Part shown: positions 10,927-22,629 of the stretch, piece by piece
Numbering within the stretch: position 1 is the first letter of the stretch
Layout of the letters: each line of letters starts with the position of its first letter
Assembly (NCBI GenBank): GCA_019096195.1
Contig: JAGTXK010000134.1
Location: 310,001 to 374,000, forward strand
From: Boletus sp. NGJ
Taxonomy: Eukaryota; Basidiomycota; Agaricomycetes; Boletales; Boletaceae
Length of the DNA: 64,000 nt
Reading direction: 5' to 3'
The notes under the pieces: model-generated
Told to the model about the DNA's origin: nothing
The model's input: the letters and a program-made list of their open reading frames with translations, nothing else
The model's database searches: none
Position numbers and translations under genes: made by a program

Positions 10927-11293
10927 TGAAACGATCACAACATTTTCACTTAAGCTTATTGTAGTTAGCTAAGACCTAGTGACCCCATGAACGCTCACAT
11001 AGTTACCTCATATCTAGACCTTAAGTCTAGAACCTACGTCACCCTACGTCAGGGCTACATCACAACCCTATACCCATAGAACAGCCTAGACCCCACTATG
11101 TCACTGTACATCATACAGAACCCTCTGGCACCTTCCATGCCAGCCCTAAATCACAACACGTGCTCACAAATAGATAGTATATAAAGTAGCATAGTAACAC
11201 CTGTATTAGGTAGCTTTGGAATTGCCTTTTTACTCTTGGAATATTGCTCTTAGGAGTGACTCTAAGTGTCATAGGTGGCCTTTCCTTTCAAAT
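10927..11293 (+). repeat. 5' LTR of gypsy copy 2 (part matched by the 3' LTR)
   Basis: The segment starts TGAAACGATC and matches 17,688-18,053 at about 97% by eye, including a TATATAAAGTAGC promoter-like block. The true LTR end is probably further right, perhaps near 11,730 at GGATAACA, but the 3' copy does not extend that far. Confidence 0.8.
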
Positions 11294-14200
11294 TCCAAAG
11301 CTAAACCTCATTCCTAGGCACTTAGCCTCTGGACATTTCCTCCCTTCTTTTATCACTTTGCCTAGTTGGTGCAAATTTTTTGCCTGCTAGTACCACTCCC
11401 TCCTTCGATCCGATCCCCTCCATTCCTCGTCATTAGTGACAGTCGAGGTGAGTTCATTTAGCGCTAGGTGTAATTCCAGCCTTTTAGGTGGTTGCAAGTG
11501 ACGAACAAAGCTCAACTAGCAACACTGGTTCTGGGGCTAAGGTCACCGTTGCTGACACCCTCTGCCATTCCACTTTCTGAATGTGTGGGCTCTTCGCTGC
11601 CGTTCACCCTATACTGGACCTCAGGTTTAGAGGAACCCGTTAGTGCTCGTGATGCACTTGAGTAAAGCACTCAGCAAATACTTTGTTATATGCTCATCCA
11701 GCATTACAAATAAGGATAACATTGCTACTAGGCATAGAGCACTAGCCCCCGTTGTCGGTTGAGTGCCTAACCGTCCATATGTTGGTTCTACACTAGTGAA
11801 CCCGGGTTCACGTGATCACCCATGACATCACGCAGTTGCGACAAGGGGGTTTACCTTGACTTCCCCCCATGCAACACCTTCCTGTAGTATGGAAGTTATA
11901 CTCCGGTTCCCTTTTTGACTCTCCCCCATCCTGATGGTGCGTGGTCTTTTTCACCGTTATTACTTTCAAGGAACAAACCTGTTCCTACAACGTCTTCTGC
12001 CGCCAATACATCTGGGCTCATCCAGAATATACTCTCATCATCCACACTATCCTCACCACCTACTCATCGACACACACTCGATGTATCTGTACCATTACAT
12101 GACTCGCTGAACTCACCGGACTTCGAAAAGACCATGATGACCATGCCAAGCCCATACAGTTGCCCCACCTCCACTGTACAAACCGCTCCTGGGAGCTTTC
12201 AAGACTTGGCCCAGAGGGCTGCCGCCCAAGGTCTCCCAATGCTCCAGCTGGGGCAACCTACCCCCCTCCTCCCTATCAGCACCCACCTGCAACAGGAAGT
12301 AGCCGCATACAACCTACAGCAATCCATCCTCCACTACAACGTGTGGTGCCAGCAGTTTGCAGAAGACCCCATAGTGGCTGGACCACCACCCGCCATCCCG
12401 ACACCACCTCAAGGCCCCATCAGGGTCAATGTCCTGTCTCCTCCCATATGAACACCCCAGGGCCCACTGCCAGCCCGTCCGCTGCCAACCCCCCCCATCG
12501 CTGCCCTCCAACCTGAGTTCACCTGGGCAGCTGAGGGCGCCAGCTCATGGGTTTTCACTGACTTCCCCCTGAATTGGGAAGAGCTTAGCCTCCAAGCCAG
12601 AACACTATGACAGGAATAAGGACAGGTTCATTCAATGGTGGAGGACGATGACCCTCTACCTGAGTGGATTCAAGACTGAGCCAACTGACCAGCAAAAAAT
12701 CCTCATTACCCTATTATACATGCGCGGCGACAACGTGGCAGGCTGCTTCTCAGATTTGCTGGCCGAGGGTAATGCTTATGCCCTCGTCAGCTTTGAGTTC
12801 TTCGTCGACAAGCTGAAGAAGACATTCCAATCTGCAGGCCTTGCAAGGATGGCCAAACAGAAGCTCTTCACACTCAGGCAAGGGAAGAACACAGTCAAGG
12901 ACTACTTCACTCAACTCTACCAGCTGGCCATCAAGGCCAAACTCAACGTAAGAATCAACAGGTGAACAATTGTAAACCAAATCTGGCACCAGGCCAAGAA
13001 CAACCTAGTAGAGTATGTCAAAAGGTACAAACTGGAACTCATCAACAGTACCGACATCTGCGAATGGGAAGAAGTGTTGGTGAGGGCAGAAGAAGTCCTC
13101 AATGCCATTGCAGAAAGGAAGTGGGCAACTTCTGTGTATGCCACTGGCCCAACGTACAACCCTTGGTTCATCCCTCGCCCCCAATATACGCCCCCACTGG
13201 AGCCCCGCCAGCTCCACAATCCCTCAGCGCCCGCAGCACACCCACACCCTCAGCAAACCAGAACGTTCTCCAGACAAGGTGCTCCTACGGAGCTCAACAA
13301 GGCTCGTGTGGCTGGCCTATGCAGGAAATGCAGAAAGCCCTGGCCCTGCACAGACCACCCTCCCTGCCCTTGCCCACTGGCAAGAAGTATTATAGTAAAT
13401 GGACAAGAAGTGTCCTCGAACATGTTTGCAGCCATCTGGGCCATGATGGACTCGGTGGAAGCTCCTTAGGAGGAGCAAGTAGTGTACACCTCAGATGTAA
13501 CAAAAGACTCAGGTTTTCAACTTGTATAGTAGACACCAGTTGACCTGCTGTATCTCTTAAGTCATTGCAAGGGAATAAATTCTCTGTTCTTAGCATTGAC
13601 AAGATTAAAACTGAAAACCACATGAACCTCCCCAGTACACCGCCAGTCAGAAATGTAACCATTATGAGCTGCCCCAAAAAGGTGAAGTTTGATCTGTCTG
13701 TAAAGAAAGATGACAGGCCAAATGACGCTGAGACAATACCCCGCAAACACCCAAAGAAGGTACGAAAGGAAGAGATGTCCTCTCGTTCTTGGTTGAACAC
13801 GTTAGACACTTGGTCTATATGTTGAATGAAGGCCCAGGTGGAGAGTACGGATGTAGAGCAAAGCATCCACCACCTTAAGTCCTTCGTCCATGACACCAGA
13901 ACAATTGAAGTGTCTCAGGACCTCGTACAGGACCTCCATAGGCTTCCCAACAATGACACTTATTAGGTTCTTTGCGAACTCCAACACATGCCAAAATTCT
14001 AGAAGGCCTCCCTCTGATCAACCAGACGAAACTCATTGGAAATCTCCATGAAGGTAACCCTCCCAAATTGACAGACCGCCAAAGTCAAGGCACTGATCGA
14101 CTCGGGTTGTACCGGATCCTCCATACACGAGAAGTTCATGGCTAAAAAGGGGGTGACCACCCATTCACTCCCCTGCCCCCTTACCGTTTACAATGCCAAT

Positions 14201-17200
14201 GGCACACCGAACACCGGAGGCAAGGTAGAAAAGTTCGTGATACTCAAACTCCAAGTCCACGATCACAAGGAACAATTGGCCCTTGCCATAACAAACCTCG
14301 GGCTCAACATGATATTCCTCAGACACAACTGGCTGAAGATGCACAACCCAGCCATCAACTGGAAAATGGGTAGAATCTCCTTTTGCTGCAAGGGAGATCA
14401 CATACTGAACAATGTAGCTGAGGAGGAAGACGAGATGGACATAGACTACATGCCTTCCCAAGGCGATAGACTCTTCGAGATTGATGTAATAGAATACACA
14501 TGAAACCGGAACATTGCCATGGAAGTAGCCATCAAAGACTATGCCCAAAAGAAAAAGAAAACCTTCGAAGAAGCTGCCCTGGAGTACATTCACGAATTCA
14601 AGGATGTCTTCAACAAGGAAAGCTTTGATGCGCTACCTCCGAGATGCCCTTGGGACCACGCCATCGAACTCCTCCTGGGAAATCACGAAGTAGACTGCAA
14701 GGTCTACCCCCTAAACCCTGGCAAACAAAAAGAACTTGATGCCTTCCTCAAAGAGAATCTCAAGTCAGGAAGAATACACCCTTCCAAATCCCCATTCGCA
14801 TTGGCATTCTTCTTTATCAAGAAAAAGGACAGACACCTTCACCCTGTACAAGATTACCGCAAGCTAAACATGGTGACGAAAAGAAACCGATACCCCCTCC
14901 TGCTCATAAGCGAACTGGTCGACAAACTCAAGTTGGCAAAGTACTATACCAAGTTCAATGTGAGATGGGGGTATAACAATGTACGAATGGCAGAGGGGAC
15001 AAATAGAAGGCAGCCTTCTGAACAAACCGTGGGCTCTTCGAGCTGCTCGTGATGTTCTTTGGACTCACCAACTCCCTGGTGACATTTCAAACCATAATGA
15101 ATGTGCTGTTCAAGGACTTGGTAGACCAAGGTGTAGTGGTCGTCTACATCAATGACATCATGATATTCATGAAGACCCTCGAAGAACACCAAACAATAGT
15201 ACATGAAGTACTAAAGATCTTGAGAGACGCCCATCTATACCTGTGTCACGACAAGTGTGACTTTGAAGTCCAAGAAACTGAATTCCTTGGACTCATCGTC
15301 ACACAAGACAAGGTAAAGATGGATGAAAAGAAGGTAGAAGCCATCAGAAGCTGGCCCATCTCCACATTGAAGAAGACACTGTGAGGTTTCCTTGGATTCC
15401 TCAACTTCTACTGATGCTTCGTAAAAAATTTCGCAATGATCACACACCCCCTAAACATGCTCACGTCAGTGAAGAAAGACTTCAAATGGACAATAGCTTG
15501 CCAAGAAGCCTTCCAAACTCTCAAGGACACCATCTCCTCCACCCCAGCACTAGCCATGCTGACCAACGATGACCCCTACCACATTGAGACAGATGGTTTG
15601 GGCATTGGCATTGGCACCATCCTCTCCCAGAAATACGACAGTATGTGGCACCCCATCATGTTTATCTCCCGTTCCCTCAATGACGCAGAGCAGAACTATC
15701 ATGTGGCAGATCTGGAGATGCTCGCCATCATGTTTGCCCTCAATGAATGACGACAATACCTCCTAGAAGCCACACACCCAATTGAGATCTTGATGGATCA
15801 CAAAAACCTCAAATTCTTCTGTCAACCCCAAGATCTCACCTGCAACCAGGCATGATGGCAACAAATACTACAGGAATACAATGTAGTAATCAGCCACTGA
15901 CCCAACAGAACAAACTCCATGGAGCCTCTGTCCAGGAGGCCAGACTTCAAAAAGGGGGTGACAACCGACAACACCACACAAACCCTACTCCCCAACACGC
16001 TTTTTTCACCACCACCATCACCAACCTCCACAACAGTCTCCCTCAAGGCCATCACACCAGCGAGCACACTCTTGAGAATCACGAAAGTGTAGTATAAACC
16101 CAAACGGTTCACCAAAGAAGGCCTGGAGAGGAAGGACTCCCTCTGGACCTGCAAAGAAGGACTTGTCTATTGGAAATTGCTCGTATATGTGCCAAACAAT
16201 GCGAAACTCCGAGAGGACATCCTCATCGCCAATCATGATCACCTGATCACCAGCCATTCCGGCATCCAGCGAACATGTGACCTTGTCATGAGTGAATACT
16301 ATTGGCCATCACTATGAAGAGACATGGAATCATATGTAAAAGGCTGCGATACATGCCAAAAAGTTAAAGCCAAAATCTCAGCAATTCACATGCCACTCCA
16401 CCCGAATGAGATCCCATCATCTCCCTGGGAAATCATCTTCATAGATCTGATCGGCCCCTCCCCCAATCAGATGGCAAGAACACCATTCTGGTCATCATAG
16501 ATCGTTTCTCGAAAATGATCCACCTAGCACCCATCATGGACACCATTACATCACAAGGAGTCATGATAATCTTCTGCGACCAGATATTCAAACTCCATGG
16601 CGTCCCCCACAAGGTGATCTCAGATTGAGGAACCCAATTTATATTGTCATTCATGCATGACCTCTACTCCCTTCTCAGCATTGAAGCCAATCCGTCCATG
16701 GCCTACCACCCTTAGACTGACAGCCAGATGGAACGCATCAACCGAGAGATAGAAAAGTACCTGTGCATCTACGTCAACCATCGCCAAACCAATTGGGCAG
16801 AATGGCTACCACTAGCTGAATTCACCCACAACTCCCAAACCACCAGTGTGACTGGTGTATCACCGTTCCTGCTCAATTATGGGCAGCAACCACTCTTACC
16901 CAACAAAAGGGTGGAAGTGAGGAACAAATCTGCCGCCTCCTTCGCCAAAAGAATGAAAACCCACCACACCTCAGCCAAGGACGCACTGGAGAAAGTGGCT
17001 CAGGCAATGAAAAAGAGCCACGACCAATGTACCTCCTCCGCCGTCAAATATTCAACTGGCCAGCAAGTCCTCCTCGAAGGAACTCACATCTGTACTGACA
17101 GGCCAACAAAGAAATTCGATGACAAATGACATGGGCCATTCAAGGTGAAATGAAAGGTCAGTGAAGCCTCATACGAGCTTGACCTCCCGAAGATGTGGAA

Positions 17201-17687
17201 AGGAATCCATCCCGTCTTTCACAAATCACTCCTCATGCCCTATCACCCTGGTGCCACCCCATGCCAGATGAAACCGAAACCACCCCCCCCTGGTTATCGT
17301 CCAACAACAAGAAGAGTACAAGGTAGAACATGTCACCAACTCATGAAGGCAACGCGGCAAAATGGAGTACCTAGTACAATGGAAGAGATACCCCCATGAA
17401 GAGCACACCTGGGAGTCAAAGAAGAATGTCTCAAACGCTCCAAAGGCGATCAAGAAGTTCCACCGTGAAAACCCCACTACTGTTCAGGCACTCTTAGAAG
17501 GCAGATGTGACTGCCCGACATGCGTGTCCCCCAATACCCCACTATTCAACAACCCATCCTTCTGCTCATATGCGGCCTCCCTCAACCGCCTACCCAACCA
17601 CCTCTTCAACATCCCCAAATCCCACAGTGAGGTCAGGCTCACTGGTATCATCGTCGACTGGGAGTTCAATGCTTAAAAAGGGGGTAA

Positions 17688-18053
17688 TGAAACAATCACA
17701 ACATTTTCACTCAAGCTTATTGTAGTTAGCTAAGACCTAGCGACCCCCACGAACACTCATGTAGTTACCTCATACCTAGACATTAAGTCTAGAACCTACG
17801 TCACCCTACGTCAGGGCTACATCACAACCCTATACCCATAGAACAGCCTAGACCCCACTATGTCACTGTACATCATACAGAACCCTCTGGCACCTTCCAT
17901 GCCAGCCCTAAATCACAACACGTGCTCACAAATAGATAGTATATAAAGTAGCATAGTAACACCTGTATTAGGTAGCTTTGGAATTGCCTTTTTACTCTTG
18001 GAATATTGCTCTTAGGAGTGACTCTAAGTGTCATAGGCGGCCTTTCCTTTCAA
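17688..18053 (+). repeat. 3' LTR of gypsy copy 2, shortened
   Basis: The repeat starts TGAAACAATC after the polypurine tract and follows the 5' LTR until 18,053. There it changes to an inverted match to element-internal sequence (18,053-18,131). Confidence 0.8.
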
Positions 18054-18131
18054 CTATGCCTGGTAGCAATGTTATCCTTATTTATGACACCGGATGAGCA
18101 TATATGCAAGTATTTTGCCGAGTACTTTACT
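18053..18131 (-). repeat. inverted copy of gypsy sequence 11,660-11,737
   Basis: Read on the minus strand, 18,131-18,053 matches 11,660-11,737 with only scattered differences (for example AATAAGGATAACATTGCTAC in one and ACCAGG for ACTAGG in the other). It directly abuts the shortened 3' LTR, so two pieces of this family are joined head to head. Confidence 0.75.
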
Positions 18132-18619
18132 CGTCACTGTCAAGTGGTGAAACCTCAAGATGTCCCTTAAACGCTGGGCCCGTGTATATCTTCTTAGCTC
18201 TGGAGGCTGAGCGTTGTGTATGAAGTCTAATCCAAGTGTTATGAATCCTTTCAGAACCAATCCACAAGGCTCAACTACTCGCAGGCTACATGTGTCCTGG
18301 CTGAGCAAATCAGGTGGGGAGTCGTCATCCATACTATGCCAACCCTACAATGGTCAGAGTGACCAAGGCAATGAGTTGTTGGAGTAGAATACAAATGGAT
18401 TAGACTAGGAATTCCAGTCATTAGAGTGCTACTTTATGAATGGTGCACGGACCAAGCTGTGTGTGTGATAAATTACTATGTATAGTAGAATGGAGATTAA
18501 TGGGGCTGTGTGAGAAGAGTGGAAATTAAAAGGTTGTGGATCACATGAGGTATGATGTCATATGACATCATAGGTTCTAGACTGTATCATGTAATTGTTC
18601 CCATGGTCACATGCACAGT
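18132..18619. other. no gene; contains a 22-base palindrome
   Basis: There is no supported coding region. A perfect 22-base palindrome lies at 18,551-18,572, centred on GTCATATGAC. Confidence 0.5.
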
Positions 18620-21600
18620 CACGTGACTTGATAAGAAAAAGTTCGGTGAAACGAAAAAGTAAGTGTTGAGATGAAAAGTTTGAAATTATTGTATATTATA
18701 ACAAGAGCTGCCCCCTCAGATGGCAGATGAACAGCAAGACCCACTCCAGTACATGCAGCCTGGGCAGCAGCAAGATGATCACGTTGCCACTGCAGCTCCA
18801 CAGCATACTCTGTGCCCTTCTCAGTTAAGATGTGACTGTGACCAGAGCAACGCAGCAGGATAGGTGAATTAGGTATGACAACATCTTGATCCACAGGTGA
18901 GCTTGGTGGGCATGATGGTGACAGGTGGGTTGCTGCCTCCTTGGTGGACAACAAACCAGGCGATTACACTTCATCCACAGGCTCTGCAGATGGCATAGGT
19001 GACGTTGCAGGGAGTTTGGGAGATGTTATACAAAGGGATTCAGAATTGTCACAAGGGCACAACACTAATTCTTCATCAAAGATGACATCCAATGCATTAA
19101 AGAATGATCCATTGCATACATCATGCAATCACCATTCCTTCACTCCATCAGAATACCCCATGAAGATTGCCTCATGGAAATACAGTCTGTTCTTTGGCTA
19201 TACCTCTGGAGAAATGCAGGCAAAGCAGCAAGCTCTGAAGACGTCTCCGTAGTACCTGGGTGAAAGCCTTAATTGCGCCAATGATGCCAATGCGTACCCC
19301 TCAATGGTTCAAACAGCATGCTCTGTCTTCCCATTTTGTTGATGCACATGAGGTACAGACCTCTGATGCTCTATTCCGCACTCTTGCAGGTACCTCTCGA
19401 ACTCCTTCCCCACATATTCATCACCATTGTCTGATTGTAGTGCCACAGTCCATTGTCCAAACTTGTTCTCCCAATGGGCCTGCAGAATCTTCCAAGTGTC
19501 AAATGCCTGATCACACATAGCCAGGAGTTGCATGTTCAAGATGTGTGTGTGGTCATCAAGAAACAAAATAAAATAACACTTGCTGTGAAGAGTTGTGGTT
19601 GGAAAAGGCCTGCATATGTTAGAGTAAACAAGCTCAAGAAAATGCTGAGTGGGAGGTGAAGTGGATGGAGGATATGGTACGTGTGGGTGTTTAGCCAGAA
19701 TGCAGGAATTGCAGCACGACTGGGATGCTTCATCAAGGTCCACCCCAATGGTTGAGGAGGGAAGAGACTTCCTCAAGTCTTCTCCAAAATGACCCAGACG
19801 TGCATGCCAGAGGTCTCAGATCCACCTACTGGGGGTAAAGGCTGTGAAAGATGTGGTATCAGTGATGTGTTCTGAACTGATTTTGTGTAGCAGGAGAAGG
19901 AACTCGATGATCGGATGGTAGAGATTCCCCTTTATGGGTCTGTCCCCAAGATGCTCTCCTGTGTGGAGCATCTCACACCGCCCTGGATTCCCCTTGAAAT
20001 GTAGCTCCTAGCCTGCACTTGTCATCTACCCAACAGAGAGGAGGTTCACCATTGCATCAGGAGCATAGAGACAGTGCAATAACCACACCTGATGCTGCTT
20101 TCCTCCAAGAGTCATGAGGACAATGCATTCACCATATCTCTTCATATTTAGACTTCCATGATTTGTAGTCATCATGTGGACACTTCAATCTGGGATATAC
20201 AACCAGAAAAGACGCTGGTCATGAATCAGGTGGCATGTCGTTCTGGAATTGAAAATTATGGTGCCCACAGACTCTGTCAATGCACTGGATTCAAATGGGG
20301 GTTCATGAATTGCTGCACAGGAGAGCTCACGAAAGTGATGATTGGTTGGCTATGAGGTGACCATGAAATTTGTGACTGCCAGTGAGGATGACAACACCGC
20401 CACCATTGCAACTGATGCAACTTTACTTGTCTTTGCCTTCTCATCCTTCTCTTTCCTTTTCTTCTGCCAAGGTGCTTGCCCTTCCAGGCCTCCCCCTTTA
20501 CTATAACAGTGCCTCATGTCATGGTCACAACACTTATGTTCTGCACAGAGTGGTGTGGTGCAATATGTTTTGCTGGGATTGTTCTTAGTGCAACAAAGAC
20601 CAGTCTCAGAATTGACATTGGGAGCTGATGTCAAGCTCTGAGCTATGTTTGCATATTCAGAACCTGGTCCCGGAAGACCAGACTCTTGCAGCATCTGTGT
20701 AGCTTTGTTGACAATGGTGGATGCAGCATCCTGGAAGGTATATGCCTGACATGGTACTCCACCCTACAGGAGAGTGAGGAAGGGGTTCGAGGACTGTAGA
20801 CCATGGGCAGTTGTTGTAGTATGATGTAGATTGGGAAGTGAGGCAGAAGTGGATGCTCACCTGTGAGTGTTAAATGCTGAGGAAGTTGTTCCAGTGTATC
20901 CAGAGAGTTGATACACCTAAAGCACCTGAATGCTCCATTGCATCTCCATTTCTATCGTTTTCCTTATCACTGGCCATAGACCCATTGGAGAAAGATCACG
21001 AAGAAAAGCATACACTGCATTGGCCTCCAATGGTCATGCACCCATCTGTGCTAGCTATTCATTAGATGACGTATGTGCTGCGATGTATTTTTCTATGTCT
21101 GCAGCCCCCTTCATTCTAAGGTTCAAGATCTGAGTTCTGATGGTGAATTGAAGGAAGATGTCACTTCAGTCATAGTGACTGGCGAGGAGCTCCCACACTT
21201 TGCATGCAGTGATTGATATGTTATCGGGGATAAGCGACAGTATGGTGGAGTTGACTTTCTGAAGGATTATTGATTTAGCTAACTCATCTTCTTTAATCCA
21301 AGTCTGAATTAATTGCTGTTCAGTTGTGGTTGGTGCTCCCGAGAATATCAGCTGTGGCATTTCAGATGCAAATTTAATGAAGTCATTTGGGTCTGTCCCA
21401 GTGCTGACATGATTGTATACACCTTCTCTGAGTAGAAGGTGCTCTGTCTGATGTCTTTACTCATAGTAGTTTTCTGTCCCAGTAAGTTCTGGCACATTTT
21501 CAAACTTCCTCATGATCACATAATTCCTGATGTGTCATGAGTCCTGAGCATCTGAGTGTCTGATCACCCAGTATTCTGATCTTCACCTTCACTCTCGTTG

Positions 21601-21640
21601 GAGATGAGCGGGTGCAAGATTCTCCTTTCATTCTTCTAAT
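18620..21640 (-). mobile_element. Ty1/copia element, partial (copy 1)
   Basis: This is a minus-strand copia fossil. Visible parts, from right to left: gag of the UBN2 type (about 21.6-21.15 kb, with KVWELLASHYD); a zinc-knuckle-like block (about 20.6-20.5 kb, CxxH/CY-GGG type); a GAG-pre-integrase zinc motif (about 19.72 kb, SCCNSCILAKHPH); integrase core (about 19.65-19.31 kb, with FLDDHTH, SDNGDEY and HQQNGKTEH); and a proline/serine-rich linker to about 18.62 kb. Reverse transcriptase and RNase H are not present, and no LTR pair was recognised. It is truncated and broken in many places, and CpG-poor, so old. Confidence 0.82.
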
Positions 21641-21746
21641 TTGCACTTAGGTGAGTGCAGGGCTCATAACCTAAAGAACCTAGGATGAATCACTCAGTCA
21701 ATGGATGACAGTGACTGAGGTACAACAGTCTGATGCAGCAATACAA

Positions 21747-21797
21747 ATATGTGACATGTCATATGTGACATGTCATATGTGACATGTCATATGTGAC
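21747..21797 (+). repeat. 14-base tandem repeat
   Basis: About three and a half copies of ATGTGACATGTCAT lie head to tail. Each unit contains the palindrome GACATGTC. Confidence 0.9.
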
Positions 21798-22629
21798 TAC
21801 AAGATGACAAAATATATGTGCTTGGTGACATGCTGCAGTAGAGATAGTGATAATAGAGCAAGTAGGATAGCAAGAAGTCCAATGATCATGATGATGTGAT
21901 GAAACGTACATTGGTAGTCAACAACTATGTCCCTTACCAGGACTTCACAATACTAACAACACCTGCTGATATGAATACCTCATGTTGGGAGACTGGGCAT
22001 GGACACAGGTGGTGAGTTGCCTGCCTTCTTGATCTATTCAATGTCTAACTATTAAATATTTCACAGGATGCATGCATGCATGGTGCAACCTTTGTACCCA
22101 TTGTTCTAGGCAGTGACAAAATGACTATCACTGTAGGAACTGGCCAGTAAGATTATTGGCCAGTATACATGTCGATTGGGAACCTTCACAATAATATCCA
22201 ACAGGCACATAAAAACAGGGTTGAGCTGTTTGCATTCCTAGCCATTCCAAAAGATATGTGGTCCCACTCTCATCTTCCATTATTACCATGCATTTCACCC
22301 AGCAGCAAAAAAATATGATAACACTACATATTAGCAGTTCAAGGAGCAATTATTCCATGTTGCGATGTCACGAATCCTCGCAACCCTTAGATCTGCAATG
22401 ATGATGCCTAAATTGTTACAGTGCTCTGACAATTGATACTGCAGGGTTATTTTTGGAGTCAGCTCTTACATCACTAATTATCCTGAACAGGTACTCATAT
22501 CCAGTGTTGTTCAGAATTGGTGTGGAAGGTCTGCCTTCCAGATCCAACTACCCTCACAATAGATGTTCACACTAACCACTCATCTTAGGTGTATCACATT
22601 TGCTAATGACCTTGATAGAGGGGGACTAC
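21798..22629. other. no supported gene
   Basis: This is CpG-poor sequence with short frames only. The minus-strand frame 22,128-22,349 has no recognisable motif. Confidence 0.5.

Larger units (their letters stand above)
10927..18053 (+). mobile_element. Ty3/gypsy chromovirus, copy 2
   Basis: This is a near full-length but decayed gypsy element. Parts in order: 5' LTR from 10,927; gag about 11.9-13.5 kb, with a cysteine-rich knuckle-like CRKCRKPWPC near 13,325; aspartic protease near 14,090 (LIDSGCTGS); reverse transcriptase about 14.6-15.4 kb; RNase H about 15.5-15.85 kb; integrase about 16.1-17.1 kb; chromodomain about 17.3-17.47 kb; polypurine tract; and 3' LTR from 17,688. The chromodomain places it with the chromoviruses. 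It is a fossil with roughly a dozen interruptions. The LTRs differ at about 3% over 366 bases, so the insertion is fairly recent on that measure. The interior is depleted in CpG relative to copy 1. Confidence 0.9.
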
